Below, piece after piece: positions 16,549-26,112 of a DNA stretch of 64,000 nucleotides. Under the pieces are notes generated by a model. The model saw only the letters and a program-made list of their open reading frames with translations. It was not told the origin of the DNA and ran no database searches. This stretch comes from Opitutaceae bacterium (GTDB taxonomy: Bacteria > Verrucomicrobiota > Verrucomicrobiia > Opitutales > Opitutaceae). Numbering within the stretch: position 1 is the first letter of the stretch; each line of letters begins with the position of its first letter. The position numbers were made by a program, and so were the translations under genes. Location: NCBI GenBank assembly GCA_028284235.1, contig JANQSC010000081.1, positions 1 to 64,000 on the forward strand. Reading direction: 5' to 3'.

Positions 16549-19072
16549 GGCCAAGGGAGATTAGATTAACAAACAGACGGATTGCCCCCGGGTTGCCTTC
16601 GGGGAGTTGTCGGAAGAAAGAAAGACCCGTGTACGCGTACCAGCCTTTTCCGTACTGGGCGACGAGCAAGCCCCCGTCTCTGGGCGGCTCGCCTCGGTCG
16701 TTGGCGGAGAGCAGCGCATCGTAGTTCGCGTCCCAGGAAGACGCGTAGTAAAGCCCGCGTTCCTGTATCCAATTATCAAAGTCGCTTCGATTGATCTTGT
16801 TCGGATGATTGAATACCGGATGCTCCGGCTTCAAAATCCGCATCTCCACTTTCTCTTCCGAAACGCGTTCTCTCGACAGGCGAATAGGATACGGGGACGT
16901 GAAGCGCGACTTCGCCCGAAAACTCGTGGTATTGTACTGCGAAATCAGCGTCCCGCCCGCCTCCACGTAAGCCAGCAAAGCGTCGAACTTTCGATCCAAG
17001 CCTGTCAGGGAGTCAAAGGCCCGTGGTCCAATCAGCACCGTGTCGTACCCCGCCAAGCGATCGGCCTCGATTTCATCCGCTTCGATGAAATCTACTTCAT
17101 AGCCGATTCGCTCTAGTATAGCGGGAACCGTGTCGCCCACGCCTTGGATACAAGCGATACGTGTTCCGCCGCGGGCCAGTTCCAGTCGAGCCACTTTCGT
17201 CTGCGGGGACGAGAGAATCGGATGGCTGCCGATGTGATCGTAGACAATTTCCTTGGAACGCGTTCCCAAGGTTCGGCCGTCTTTGTCGACCACGCGAAAC
17301 GCGATCGCTCCCTCGGACGACTGGTCCGGTGGGCGGACTGTAACGCGCTTGGTTTGCGTCGGATTGTCCGCATACAGGGCAATCTCCGGTTCGTCGATCG
17401 CCACGCTCCACCCTTTCGGGGCGACTGCTTCGAGTCGACCGTTAAAGGAATCGACATTCGCCGTCACGGAAACGTCGATACGTTTCGCGCCTGAATCCTC
17501 GAATAGCGCGAGCGAGGCGTCGGGATTGATCACGATCTCGGGGCGAATGGCGACGCGTTTGCGGACCTCTCCTTCCACCGGATCGCTGATGACTTGCTCC
17601 ACGCTCATTTCGAAGGGAACGAGACGTCCGTCAATCTCAAGCGTCGCCACCACCGACAAGGGAGCGGGAACGGTTTCCAGCTCGAGCAAACGATCATTAC
17701 TGAAACGGTAGATCCCAGTCGTCGGCGCCGTCTCCAGCCAAAAGGGTTGCGTTAGCGGGCTGTCCATTGGCAATGCGAATTCGATCGAGACTAAACTTGA
17801 GGCGTCGCGATCGAGCAATTGATCCAAATTTTCAATACGATTCAACGTTTTCGCCCGAGGCCAGCTATCCGCGTGGAAAAGTCGCGCCTCCAGCGAACGA
17901 AGGCGAACGCTCTCCGGGGACCGGTTCACCAATTCCACCGAGAACGCGCCCGTCTGCCCGGGCACTAAGTAGGCTCCGTCCCAACGAGCCTCCAAATGCA
18001 ACCCCAGCGACGCCACGACTAACTTTCGAATGGCCGCTCGCTTCGACCGCGTAAACCGCGACTCCGGCAACGCCGCCACGCGCTGGTCGAGGTCGAGCAA
18101 GGCCGAAGCAATCCGCCACGGAGCGTCGTAGTCGAACGTTTCGATTGTCTCCTCCAAAAGCGCGTCGATTTGGGCGCCCGTCTGAAATCGCTTCCAAGTC
18201 GTGTCGATTCCCGCAAGAAAATCGCCCTCCGCCGGCTCCCCGTCCAACAGCACCAGCCGCTCCGTCTGTGGTCCGCGGCGCGACGCCCGGCCGAAGCCCT
18301 GGCTTTTGTGCATGCTGCGGCTGCGGGCGGAAATCTCCGTATAGGACGCGCCGAGGTGGGGGTTGTATTTTCCGATTTCCAGAGAGACAATCTCCCGGCT
18401 TTCGTTGGCGGCGCTGTTTCTCCCTCTCGGACCGCCGGGGCCCCGTTGGCCATAACCGTTCCAGAAAATTCGTTTGGCTTGGTGCGTCCCAACCCTGTTC
18501 AGCTGCTCGGGAAACGCGTTCGGGTCGGCCGCGAGCGAAAATGCCTTCACCGCTAGCTGGGCCGAGACCGTATGGTGCCCGTGGGTGGGGCCAGCCGCGG
18601 GATTGAAGCGAGTGATGATCACGTCCGGCCGAAAGGAGCGCACCGCGAAGACGACTTCGCCGAGAATTTTGTCCTCCTCCCAGTTTTCCAGCGTGTCCTC
18701 CGGATTTTTCGAGTAACCGAAGTCACGGGCCCGCGTGAAAAGCTGCGTCGCCCCATCGATGCGACGGGCCTGGAGAAGTTCGTTGGCCCGGATCAAGCCC
18801 AGCTCCTCCTTCAGCTCCGAGCCAATCAAATTCTGCCCTCCGCCCCCGCGCGTGAGCGAGAGGTAGGCGGTTTCGAGCTTCTCCTCCTGGGCCAAATAGG
18901 AGAGCAAAGTCGTATTCTCGTCGTCCGGATGCGCTGCCACGTAAAGGACCGAACCCGTCACTTTCAGACGTTGCAGCTCGTGGTAAATCTCGGACGAGGT
19001 CATATTACTGCCGCCTGCCCGCGACGAGGCTAAGAGAAGCGCAATGAAGAAGACCGTGCGAAATGGGGTCAT
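16538..19072 (-). CDS. Large exported PIG-L family deacetylase with C-terminal ThuA/GATase-like domain
   Basis: 844 residues with a signal peptide (about 1-20). Residues 40-290 are a PIG-L (LmbE) deacetylase domain with 'AHPDDE' (47-52) and 'HGHHTVSAQ' (164-172) as zinc ligands. The middle contains beta-sandwich-like segments (about 380-640). The end (about 640-840) has 'VDFIEADEIEADRLAGYDTVLIGPRAF', which resembles a class I glutamine-amidotransferase/ThuA-like fold. Such large PIG-L proteins beside a symporter and bsh genes are also seen in Bacteroidetes-type loci. It deacetylates an N-acetylglucosamine-like group, substrate unknown. First gene of the operon; its end overlaps the microprotein. 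Confidence 0.85.
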   Translation of the reverse strand: MTPFRTVFFIALLLASSRAGGSNMTSSEIYHELQRLKVTGSVLYVAAHPDDENTTLLSYLAQEEKLETAYLSLTRGGGGQNLIGSELKEELGLIRANELLQARRIDGATQLFTRARDFGYSKNPEDTLENWEEDKILGEVVFAVRSFRPDVIITRFNPAAGPTHGHHTVSAQLAVKAFSLAADPNAFPEQLNRVGTHQAKRIFWNGYGQRGPGGPRGRNSAANESREIVSLEIGKYNPHLGASYTEISARSRSMHKSQGFGRASRRGPQTERLVLLDGEPAEGDFLAGIDTTWKRFQTGAQIDALLEETIETFDYDAPWRIASALLDLDQRVAALPESRFTRSKRAAIRKLVVASLGLHLEARWDGAYLVPGQTGAFSVELVNRSPESVRLRSLEARLFHADSWPRAKTLNRIENLDQLLDRDASSLVSIEFALPMDSPLTQPFWLETAPTTGIYRFSNDRLLELETVPAPLSVVATLEIDGRLVPFEMSVEQVISDPVEGEVRKRVAIRPEIVINPDASLALFEDSGAKRIDVSVTANVDSFNGRLEAVAPKGWSVAIDEPEIALYADNPTQTKRVTVRPPDQSSEGAIAFRVVDKDGRTLGTRSKEIVYDHIGSHPILSSPQTKVARLELARGGTRIACIQGVGDTVPAILERIGYEVDFIEADEIEADRLAGYDTVLIGPRAFDSLTGLDRKFDALLAYVEAGGTLISQYNTTSFRAKSRFTSPYPIRLSRERVSEEKVEMRILKPEHPVFNHPNKINRSDFDNWIQERGLYYASSWDANYDALLSANDRGEPPRDGGLLVAQYGKGWYAYTGLSFFRQLPEGNPGAIRLFVNLISLGHGK

Positions 19073-19284
19073 TTGAGAGGAGAAAGGAAGTCAGAATGAA
19101 AGAGTCTTTCGTCTTAAACCCAGCTCTACGAGCCAAGAGCGCGGATTACTGCCGATTTTTGCGCCTTTCACTACATTCGCTGCTCCGACCATTCCTTTGA
19201 AATAGAACCCAACGCCCATTCGTCGTTGAGAAGAGGGCCAGTCTCGCCCACGAATACCCAACCGCGACAGCCGGAAACTCGAAC

Positions 19285-20424
19285 ATGCGCCTCCCTTCAA
19301 TTGCCAACACCAAATTCTGCCGATTCGGCGGCTTAATTCTTTTCAGCCAAGTAGTTACGCTAACGGTCGCGCACGCGGATTTCACCATTTCCGGAGTCTT
19401 CTCTCCCGCGAACGCCACTGCTCCTCTGCGACTCGAGCGCGAGAATATCGAGGACAAGTCGAGAAGCGTCGAAGGCGAAATCCCGCTCGCTGCCAACGGG
19501 GCCTTCCACGCCACATTCAAAGGCGAACCCGGTCTCTTCTCGCTCCTCCTTCCGGACCAACGGCGGATCGCCCTGGCCATCGACGACGGACAAGAACTCC
19601 ACCTTCACCCTGACTCGAACGCCCCCGACGGCTACACGGTTTCCGGTTCGCCCGACACAGACGCCCTCCGCGCCTACGAAGCGTTTCGCAAAGACTCGCT
19701 CGTCCGGCTCGTCTATCCACCCCGAGCCGCTCTCAACGCAGCCAAAGACCGCGGCGACGCTCCCGAAACACTGGCCCCGCTTTCCAAGAAAGAGGTCGAC
19801 GGCTATGCGGCCCACCGTCGCGAACTCAACGATTTCACCCTCAACCACGTCGGAACCTCGATCGCCCTCTACGCGACTTCCCTTCGCTGGGACCCCGACT
19901 ATCGACTCGTCGCTCTCGACCGAACCGTCGCCGCATTCGCCAAAGAGCATCCTGATACCGCAATCGCCCAGAGGATGCGCGACCGCATTCACTCCTTTCA
20001 GAAAACCGCCCTGGGAGCGATCGCCGCTCCGCTCTCCGGACAATCCCTCGATGGGACAACCCACACTCTTGAGGATTTTAGAGGCCAGTTCGTTCTCGTC
20101 GATTTCTGGGCCTCCTGGTGTGTGCCCTGCCGCGTGGAAAACCGACTCTACACGAAACTGCTGAAGGAATACGCTGACAGCGATTTCGCCATCTTCGCGG
20201 TCAACCTTGACGACAGTCGATCCGCGTGGGGGACCGCAACCCGGCGGGACCGGGTTACCTGGCCCCAGATATCCGACTCGCTCGGCTGGAATTCTCCGCT
20301 CGCCGCCGCCTACAATGTCAGCGCCTTGCCCATGAGCTTCCTTCTCGATCCCGAAGGCCGCATCATCGGCCGTAATCTTCGGGGCGAAGCGCTCGAAGAT
20401 CGTCTTGCCGAGCTTCTGCAATAG
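19285..20424 (+). CDS. TlpA-like periplasmic thiol-disulfide protein with N-terminal DUF4369-like domain
   Basis: 379 residues with a signal peptide ending 'AHA' (about 31). Residues 33-115 are a small beta-sandwich with 'G.FHATFKGEPGLFSLLLPDQRRIALAIDDGQELHL', similar to the DUF4369 domains found in Bacteroidetes TlpA proteins. A helical part follows, then a thioredoxin-like domain with Trp278-Cys279-Val-Pro-Cys282, 'FAIFAVNLDDS' and the cis-Pro region 'VSALPMSFLLDPEGRI'. It probably reduces disulfides or persulfides in the periplasm. It is separated by 87 bases from the next gene; a 7-bp-stem hairpin (20423-20440) lies at its stop codon. Confidence 0.85.
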   Translation: MRLPSIANTKFCRFGGLILFSQVVTLTVAHADFTISGVFSPANATAPLRLERENIEDKSRSVEGEIPLAANGAFHATFKGEPGLFSLLLPDQRRIALAIDDGQELHLHPDSNAPDGYTVSGSPDTDALRAYEAFRKDSLVRLVYPPRAALNAAKDRGDAPETLAPLSKKEVDGYAAHRRELNDFTLNHVGTSIALYATSLRWDPDYRLVALDRTVAAFAKEHPDTAIAQRMRDRIHSFQKTALGAIAAPLSGQSLDGTTHTLEDFRGQFVLVDFWASWCVPCRVENRLYTKLLKEYADSDFAIFAVNLDDSRSAWGTATRRDRVTWPQISDSLGWNSPLAAAYNVSALPMSFLLDPEGRIIGRNLRGEALEDRLAELLQ

Positions 20425-20440
20425 CGGGTCCAAACCCGCT
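20423..20440. repeat. Small perfect hairpin at the TlpA-like stop codon
   Basis: AGCGGGT-CCAA-ACCCGCT overlaps the last two bases of the TAG stop. There is no following U-run. It could dampen read-through into the cyclophilin gene or protect the mRNA 3' end. Confidence 0.4.
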
Positions 20441-20511
20441 CGCCACTTGCTCGGCCCTTCCCGCAAATAGAGATTGCCCACCGACCCGGGACCGTCCTTA
20501 CTTCCGCCCTA

Positions 20512-21579
20512 ATGAAATTTCCGTCCATCCAACCCCTCGCGGTCGCCGCATTGGCAATCGCCCTGTTTTTCTCCGGCTGCTCGAAGCAAGAGCCCACCAA
20601 ATTGATCGCCCGGATGGAGACCAATCACGGAACCATGGTAATCGAGCTCTTCGAAGATAAAACGCCGATCACGGTCGAGAATTTCGTCGGGCTCGCCGAC
20701 GGCTCGAAGACTTGGACCAGCCCCGAAGGAGAAGAGCGCAACGAGCCCTTTTACGACGGACTGATCTTCCATCGGGTCATCAACGACTTCATGATCCAGG
20801 GTGGCTGCCCGCTAGGCACCGGCACCGGGGGACCTGGCTACCAATTTCAAGACGAGTGCTACGCGGGCGAACTCGTGCCCCTTGAAGGCGAGATCACCAC
20901 CCCGGAAATCGCCAACGAAGTCTTCGGGACGCTGATCCGCCCTCACCTCATCGAGCACCAGGGCCAAAGTCCCATCCCGGAAATCGCCGCGCTTTTCCAG
21001 GAAATGCAAACTTCGCAGAGCGCCGATCCGCTCGTCGGCAAAACCGTCGAAGAACTCCAGGCCTTGCTCGGTTCCACCGACGCCCTCACGCGCTTCAAGC
21101 CCGAGCTCAAAGACGTGACCGGCGAGATTGCCGACGAGGAGCAGGCCGGCGCCGTATTCCAGACCCTCTTCGCCCCGCATCTCCAGGAACACCAAGGCGA
21201 GAGTCCCATTCCGGAGGTGGCGGAACTGTTCAGCGAGATCCAAGCCTCCAATTCGCTCGCCTCGCTGGTAGGCCGGAAAGTCGAGGACCTCCAAACCCTG
21301 CTCGACAGCGACGAGCCGGTGCAACAGCCGACTCTTCTGGGAAAAGTGGAATACGGAACCCTCTGCATGGCCAATTCCGGCCCCAGCACCAACGGCTCCC
21401 AGTTTTTCATCGTTACCAAATCCGACGGCGCCAACTGGCTCGACGGGAAGCACACCGTTTTCGGCAAGGTGATCGAAGGCATGGACGTCGCGCTCGCCAT
21501 CCAAGAAGTCGAAACCGGAGCGGGCGACAAACCCGTCGAGGACGTCGTCATCCAAAGCGTATCAATCGAGCGGATATAG
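20512..21579 (+). CDS. Lipoprotein cyclophilin-type peptidyl-prolyl isomerase with duplicated insert
   Basis: 355 residues. A lipobox 'FFSGC' puts the lipid on Cys23. The cyclophilin fold begins at residue 32 with 'METNHGTMVIELFEDKTP', continues to 'FYDGLIFHRVINDFMIQGG' (80-98; catalytic Arg88), and resumes at 278 with 'GTLCMANSGPSTNGSQFFI' and 'WLDGKHTVFGKV'. Between them (about 119-275) is an insert with two tandem copies of about 64 residues (127-189 and 205-268) that share 'PHL.EHQG.SPIPE.A.LF.E.Q' and 'LVG..VE.LQ.LL.S'. Usual bacterial cyclophilins are about 165 residues. It likely assists periplasmic protein folding; the role of the insert is unknown. Confidence 0.9.
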   Translation: MKFPSIQPLAVAALAIALFFSGCSKQEPTKLIARMETNHGTMVIELFEDKTPITVENFVGLADGSKTWTSPEGEERNEPFYDGLIFHRVINDFMIQGGCPLGTGTGGPGYQFQDECYAGELVPLEGEITTPEIANEVFGTLIRPHLIEHQGQSPIPEIAALFQEMQTSQSADPLVGKTVEELQALLGSTDALTRFKPELKDVTGEIADEEQAGAVFQTLFAPHLQEHQGESPIPEVAELFSEIQASNSLASLVGRKVEDLQTLLDSDEPVQQPTLLGKVEYGTLCMANSGPSTNGSQFFIVTKSDGANWLDGKHTVFGKVIEGMDVALAIQEVETGAGDKPVEDVVIQSVSIERI

Positions 21580-21703
21580 GCTGGACAAAGATTGCCCAGG
21601 CAAGACTGGGAAATCCGCCAATCCGACCACCGTTTTCATTCGCAAGCCTTTTGACAGTCCGGCCGCGATCCCCTGTGATAAGGTCGGTTCCGAACTACGA
21701 CCG

Positions 21704-23008
21704 ATGCGATTGAACGCCCAGACCGCTATCGACTCCGCAACGCCCGCTCCCGCCTGGGTCGCCGCGATCGCTCTGGCGTTCGCCTCCTGCTCCGCTCCCC
21801 TCCCGGAAGGGACGGAGTCCGCCGATCCGATTGCAAAGGAAAACGACCTGGAACGATACCAGCGGGAATCCGTCGGCAAAAGCGCCGCCGACAAACCCTG
21901 GGTCGCCCACCTCAAAGCCATCGACCTCGACCAGGACGGGCGTCTCGACATCGTCGCCTGCGAAGCGAAAGACAACACGGTTTCCTGGCTCCGGCAGCTC
22001 CCCGATGGCTCGTTCGAGGAGCATTTCATCGCGGAGGGGCTGCAAGCCCCGGTGCACGTCGAAGAAGCCGACATGGACGGAGACGGAGACATCGATCTCG
22101 TCGTCTCCTGCATGGGCTTCGTCTTCCCCAACAACGACAAGATCGGCTCGATCATCGCTTTGGAAAATCTCGGCAACGGCGCCTTTCGCCAACGCGTGAT
22201 CGCCGAAGGCGTCGACCGGGTCACCGACGCCCGACCCGCCGATCTCAATGGAGACGGCCTCGTTGATCTCGCCGTAGGACAATTTGGATACGACCAAGGA
22301 AAAATCCAATGGATGGAAGGGAAAGGCGACTGGTCCTTCGAGAGTCATGTCCTGCTCGAGCTCTCCGGCGCCATCAACGTCTGCGTGGCGGACTTCGACG
22401 GGAACGGGACCAACGACATCGCCGCCCAGCTTTCGCAGCAATGGGAGGAGATCCACCTTTTTCAAAACGACGGAAACGGCGATTTCCAACAGCGCATTGT
22501 CTGGGGGTCCACGAACGAGGACTTCGCCAGCAGCGGCCTGCGGGCGACCGACATCAATCAGGACGGAAAACCGGACTTGCTCTTTAGCAACGGCGACGGG
22601 TTTGGCCCCGCCGCGCTTCCCGGACCTCGGCCTTGGCATGGCGTCCAGTGGCTGGAAAACCTCGGCGACGCCCAATTCAAGTATCACCGAATCGGATACC
22701 TCGCCGGAGCTTACAGCGCAATCGACTTCGATCTCGATAGCGACGGCGACCGCGACGTGCTTGCTCTCAGCAACTTCAACGACTGGAGCGACCCCCAAGC
22801 CGACTCGATGGTCTGGTTCGAAAACCGAGGCAACGACGGGTTCGCCAAACGCGTGCTCGCCCACAGCCCAATCCAACTGCTGACCCTCGATATCGCCGAT
22901 CTGGACAAAAACGGCGGCCACCGACTGATAACCGGCGGATTCCACGCTTACCCGCCATTCGAGCGAATGAGCCGCATCTCGATATGGAAACCGGCGACCG
23001 GAAAGTGA
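21704..23008 (+). CDS. FG-GAP/VCBS-repeat exported protein
   Basis: 434 residues; a hydrophobic N-terminus with 'AFASC' suggests a lipoprotein. At least six 'D.D.DG..D...' calcium-binding FG-GAP units are visible (for example 'IDLDQDGRLDIV', 'ADMDGDGDIDLV', 'ADLNGDGLVDLA', 'TDINQDGKPDLL', 'FDLDSDGDRDVL'), consistent with a seven-bladed propeller. A surface-exposed binding role is usual; the ligand is unknown. The TPR gene starts 4 bases after its stop, so the two form an operon. Confidence 0.85.
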   Translation: MRLNAQTAIDSATPAPAWVAAIALAFASCSAPLPEGTESADPIAKENDLERYQRESVGKSAADKPWVAHLKAIDLDQDGRLDIVACEAKDNTVSWLRQLPDGSFEEHFIAEGLQAPVHVEEADMDGDGDIDLVVSCMGFVFPNNDKIGSIIALENLGNGAFRQRVIAEGVDRVTDARPADLNGDGLVDLAVGQFGYDQGKIQWMEGKGDWSFESHVLLELSGAINVCVADFDGNGTNDIAAQLSQQWEEIHLFQNDGNGDFQQRIVWGSTNEDFASSGLRATDINQDGKPDLLFSNGDGFGPAALPGPRPWHGVQWLENLGDAQFKYHRIGYLAGAYSAIDFDLDSDGDRDVLALSNFNDWSDPQADSMVWFENRGNDGFAKRVLAHSPIQLLTLDIADLDKNGGHRLITGGFHAYPPFERMSRISIWKPATGK

Positions 23009-23012
23009 ACGG

Positions 23013-24449
23013 ATGAAAGCAAACTCGAAAACGCTCCTGATCGTTGCCACCGTCGTTATCGCCCTTCTCGCGGGCGGCTATTTCAAAGTTCATCAAACCC
23101 GCGTATCCGTCGCCCGAGCGACGCCCGCCATTCCCGATCTCGGCGCCCACCCTGCAGCCCTCGCCGAGGCGGTCCGATCCGTATATTCTGGCTTCGAGCT
23201 GGGACTCAATCCGAAAAACGCGGTTGGCAGACTCGCTCAATTGTATCACTCAAATGGATATATCGAGCCCGCTCTCGCCTGCTACGACCTCCTTCTCGAG
23301 CAACTCGATCCCGAAAGCGGCCGCTGGCCCCACTTGAAGGCCACCATTCTATCGGGATACGGGAGAACCGACGAGGCCATCGCGCTTTGGAGGCAGTCAA
23401 TCGAGCGCGACGACGCCCACTTCTCCGCCTACGCCCAGCTCGGCAACGCGCTGATCAAACGCGAGGACTGGGACGCCGCCCGGACGGTATTCGACCGAGC
23501 GCTCGAACGGTGGTCCAAGGAACCCTACGCCCTCGTCGGACGCGGGCGCATTGAATTGGAAACCGGCAATCTCGCCGGCGCGCGCGGCTTTCTCGAGGAC
23601 GCCGCTCGGGAGTCGCGATTCAAAATCGGTACTGATCTTCTCATTACGGTGTACCAAAAGCTGGGGGAAGACAGCCGCGCCCAATCGCTTCTGGGCGGCA
23701 CTTCCATCGGAGCCTATCCTCAACTGCCCGACCCGTGGCTACTGGAGACCTACGACTATTGCTACGACAGCTATCAATTGAGCGTCGCCGGAGGACACGC
23801 TGCCCACGCGGGCGACGTCGACGCTGGGATTCGCCTTCTGGAGCGAGCGATCTCCTTGGATCCCAGCAATCAGATGATTCACTACCAAATCGGCGGATTG
23901 TATGTAGAAAATGGAGACTTAACGAGTGCCGAAAATGCTTTTCAGACCAGTGTTCGCATCGCTCCCGATTTTTCGGACGGATGGATCCAGCTCTTCGAGC
24001 TTCACAAGAGCAAAGGGGACCGATCCGCAGCGAATCGAGTGCTGGCTCAAGGCTACAAGAATTGCCCCGATTCTCCGGGCATCCTTCTCGAACTCGCTGA
24101 CATCAGAAGCGAAGCGAAACAATGGGACGAGGCCATCCCCCTCTACCAGCGATCGATTCAACTGCGACCAAACGAAGCCGGCGCCTACCTCGGGCTGGGA
24201 CGGGCGTACTCGAGTTTGAATCGCCCCCAGGACAGCATTCGGGAAATCGAGAAAGCGCTCCAGTACGAGCCCGCCCACCCCTTCGCCCTTTCATCGGTAG
24301 CGTTTTGGGCCATCGTGACCAACGATCGCCCCAAAGCCGAACGCTTCCTCAAGCGAATCGACGCCCAACCCCGCGTACCCAGCGCGGACCGACAACAGCT
24401 CCACCAAAAATTCCAGGAGCAATTCGGGACGCCGTACAGGCAACAGTAG
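23013..24449 (+). CDS. TPR-repeat protein with N-terminal membrane anchor
   Basis: 478 residues. One hydrophobic segment at 8-24 is a membrane anchor or signal. The rest is a series of 34-residue tetratricopeptide units: 'RWPHLKATILSGYGRTDEAIALWRQSI', 'SAYAQLGNALIKREDWDAARTVFDRAL', 'MIHYQIGGLYVENGDLTSAENAFQTSV' and 'GAYLGLGRAYSSLNRPQDSIREIEKAL' are clear. It probably scaffolds protein contacts in the periplasm, perhaps with the FG-GAP protein encoded just upstream. Repeat A copy 3 follows 3 bases after the stop. Confidence 0.88.
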   Translation: MKANSKTLLIVATVVIALLAGGYFKVHQTRVSVARATPAIPDLGAHPAALAEAVRSVYSGFELGLNPKNAVGRLAQLYHSNGYIEPALACYDLLLEQLDPESGRWPHLKATILSGYGRTDEAIALWRQSIERDDAHFSAYAQLGNALIKREDWDAARTVFDRALERWSKEPYALVGRGRIELETGNLAGARGFLEDAARESRFKIGTDLLITVYQKLGEDSRAQSLLGGTSIGAYPQLPDPWLLETYDYCYDSYQLSVAGGHAAHAGDVDAGIRLLERAISLDPSNQMIHYQIGGLYVENGDLTSAENAFQTSVRIAPDFSDGWIQLFELHKSKGDRSAANRVLAQGYKNCPDSPGILLELADIRSEAKQWDEAIPLYQRSIQLRPNEAGAYLGLGRAYSSLNRPQDSIREIEKALQYEPAHPFALSSVAFWAIVTNDRPKAERFLKRIDAQPRVPSADRQQLHQKFQEQFGTPYRQQ

Positions 24450-24452
24450 CTC

Positions 24453-24571
24453 GTAGGGCTGGCGCTCGCGCCACGCCGCGAATGAGACTCGAAACCAAAC
24501 CGATGCGGCACTTCGCCATTCGACAAAGCTCATGGCCCTGAGGCTCTCGAACGGGCAAGCGAAGGCCCTAC
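24453..24571 (-). repeat. 119-bp MITE-like repeat, copy 3 of family A
   Basis: Inverted relative to 6324-6441 and alignable with it end to end; both begin and end with GTAGGGC/GCCCTAC. The right terminus supplies the TAG stop codon (24568-24570) of the sugar transporter gene, so the insertion may have trimmed the end of that reading frame. It separates two convergent genes. Confidence 0.85.
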
Positions 24572-25971
24572 TCCGACATGTCCAGCGAGGCGTCGCCCGT
24601 TTTCCGGAGGGCCAGCTCGCGTTCGATTTTCAGTCGCAACTTGCGGTCGATTCCATAGGTCAAGGTCACCAGGGCCGCCACCACCGCGATTCCGATCGGG
24701 ATGAGAGAAATCATCAGTTTGAGTACGTAGAGCATTTCCGGGGTTTGCTCCACGTTCGCTTCGTAGCCGTAGAAACTCAGCAGCGAGATCGCCACAACCG
24801 GGCCGATCGTCCATCCGAGTTTCTGGGACAGGTTGCCACCCGAGAATACAAGCCCAGTAAAGCGACGTCCGTACTTCCATTCCGCGTAGTCCGCCGTATC
24901 CGCGATCATGGCCCAGAAAAGCGGCATTAACGGCCCTGAGAAAATTCCGCCGATGACTTGAATGGTGAAGATGAAAGCGATGTCCTCCGGCCCAGCGAAG
25001 TAATAGCCGAGCGACACGAACGCCACGCTCAAAGTGAGAATAATGAAGGCGTTCCTTTTGCCGCCCAGCACGCGCGTGTACCAACTGGTCAGGGCGACTC
25101 CCCCAAGCAGCGCGACCGTTCCCAGTACATTGAACCAAGTGGTCAATACGACCGTGTCGCCAATGTAGTACTTGAAGTAGTAGAGCACCACCGAGTCCCG
25201 AACCGCGATCCAAATGATGGTCACGATCCCCACGAAAATCATCGAGAGCCAGGGGCGGGTGCGGATGAGAATCTTCAAATCCTCCCGCGTATTCGACGTT
25301 TGCGACGCAGGGGGCTGAACCCGTTCCCTTGTTCCGTAGTAGGTGAACAGAAACAAGACCGAAGCCAGAGCCGCGTAGATCATCATCGCCTTCTGATGGC
25401 CGCCCCCTTGTTCGCCTCCGAAATTCGCGACGAAGATAAGCAGCGTGGAGGTAACGATGAGATTCCCCAGATACGCCCCGTAAAAGCGGAACGACGACAA
25501 GATTGTGCGTTCCTCCGAATACGGCGTCATCACGCCCATCAATGCGCCATAGGGTATGTTGATCGCCGTGTAGAACATCCCTACCAAAGTGTAGGTAACG
25601 TACGCATACACGAGCTTCCCTCCATCGCTCAAATCCGGCACGGTGAACAACGCTATCCCGGCAATCGCCAGAGGAATGATCATCCACCGCAACCAGGGCC
25701 GGAATTTCCCGTTTGGATTCTTCGTCCGGTCGGTGATGACCCCCATGAGCGGGTCGTTGATCCAGTCCCAGGTTCGCGTCACGAAAAACATCAGCGCTAC
25801 CGCGGCGGCGCTGAGACCGAACGCGTCCGTGTAGAAAATCAGAAGAAACGACGAAAATGTCTTGAAGTACAGAACCGACGCCGTGTCGCCCGCGGCGTAG
25901 GCGATACGCTCCCTCAATCCAACGACTCGTTCAGAGCCGTATTGACGCGGGGACTGTGTATTTTCCGGCAT
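24568..25971 (-). CDS. GPH-family (MelB-like) sugar:cation symporter
   Basis: 467 residues from the ATG at 25971. It has twelve membrane segments and the GPH/MFS landmarks 'ERIAYAAGDTASVLYF', 'FVTRTWDWINDPLMGVITDRTKNPNGKFRPWLRW' (residues about 58-95, the cation-site loop), 'NIPYGALMGVMTPYSEERT', and 'ADTADYAEWKYGRRFTGLVFSG'. These proteins import glycosides with Na+ or H+. Its place at the end of a region with sulfatases and a TonB receptor suggests uptake of a sugar released from a polysaccharide. The stop codon lies inside repeat A copy 3. Confidence 0.92.
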   Translation of the reverse strand: MPENTQSPRQYGSERVVGLRERIAYAAGDTASVLYFKTFSSFLLIFYTDAFGLSAAAVALMFFVTRTWDWINDPLMGVITDRTKNPNGKFRPWLRWMIIPLAIAGIALFTVPDLSDGGKLVYAYVTYTLVGMFYTAINIPYGALMGVMTPYSEERTILSSFRFYGAYLGNLIVTSTLLIFVANFGGEQGGGHQKAMMIYAALASVLFLFTYYGTRERVQPPASQTSNTREDLKILIRTRPWLSMIFVGIVTIIWIAVRDSVVLYYFKYYIGDTVVLTTWFNVLGTVALLGGVALTSWYTRVLGGKRNAFIILTLSVAFVSLGYYFAGPEDIAFIFTIQVIGGIFSGPLMPLFWAMIADTADYAEWKYGRRFTGLVFSGGNLSQKLGWTIGPVVAISLLSFYGYEANVEQTPEMLYVLKLMISLIPIGIAVVAALVTLTYGIDRKLRLKIERELALRKTGDASLDMSE

Positions 25972-26112
25972 GATACAGCGGTTTTCGGTAGCAGCAAAGA
26001 CCGCGAGGATCCCAGGGTTCGCACCCCCGCTATCGGAAGACCGTGTATCACTGCCCCCACATTGCAAGCAAGCCTTTAAACCCGCTCCCGCTGTGGCGCA
26101 TAGCCGTCAACT

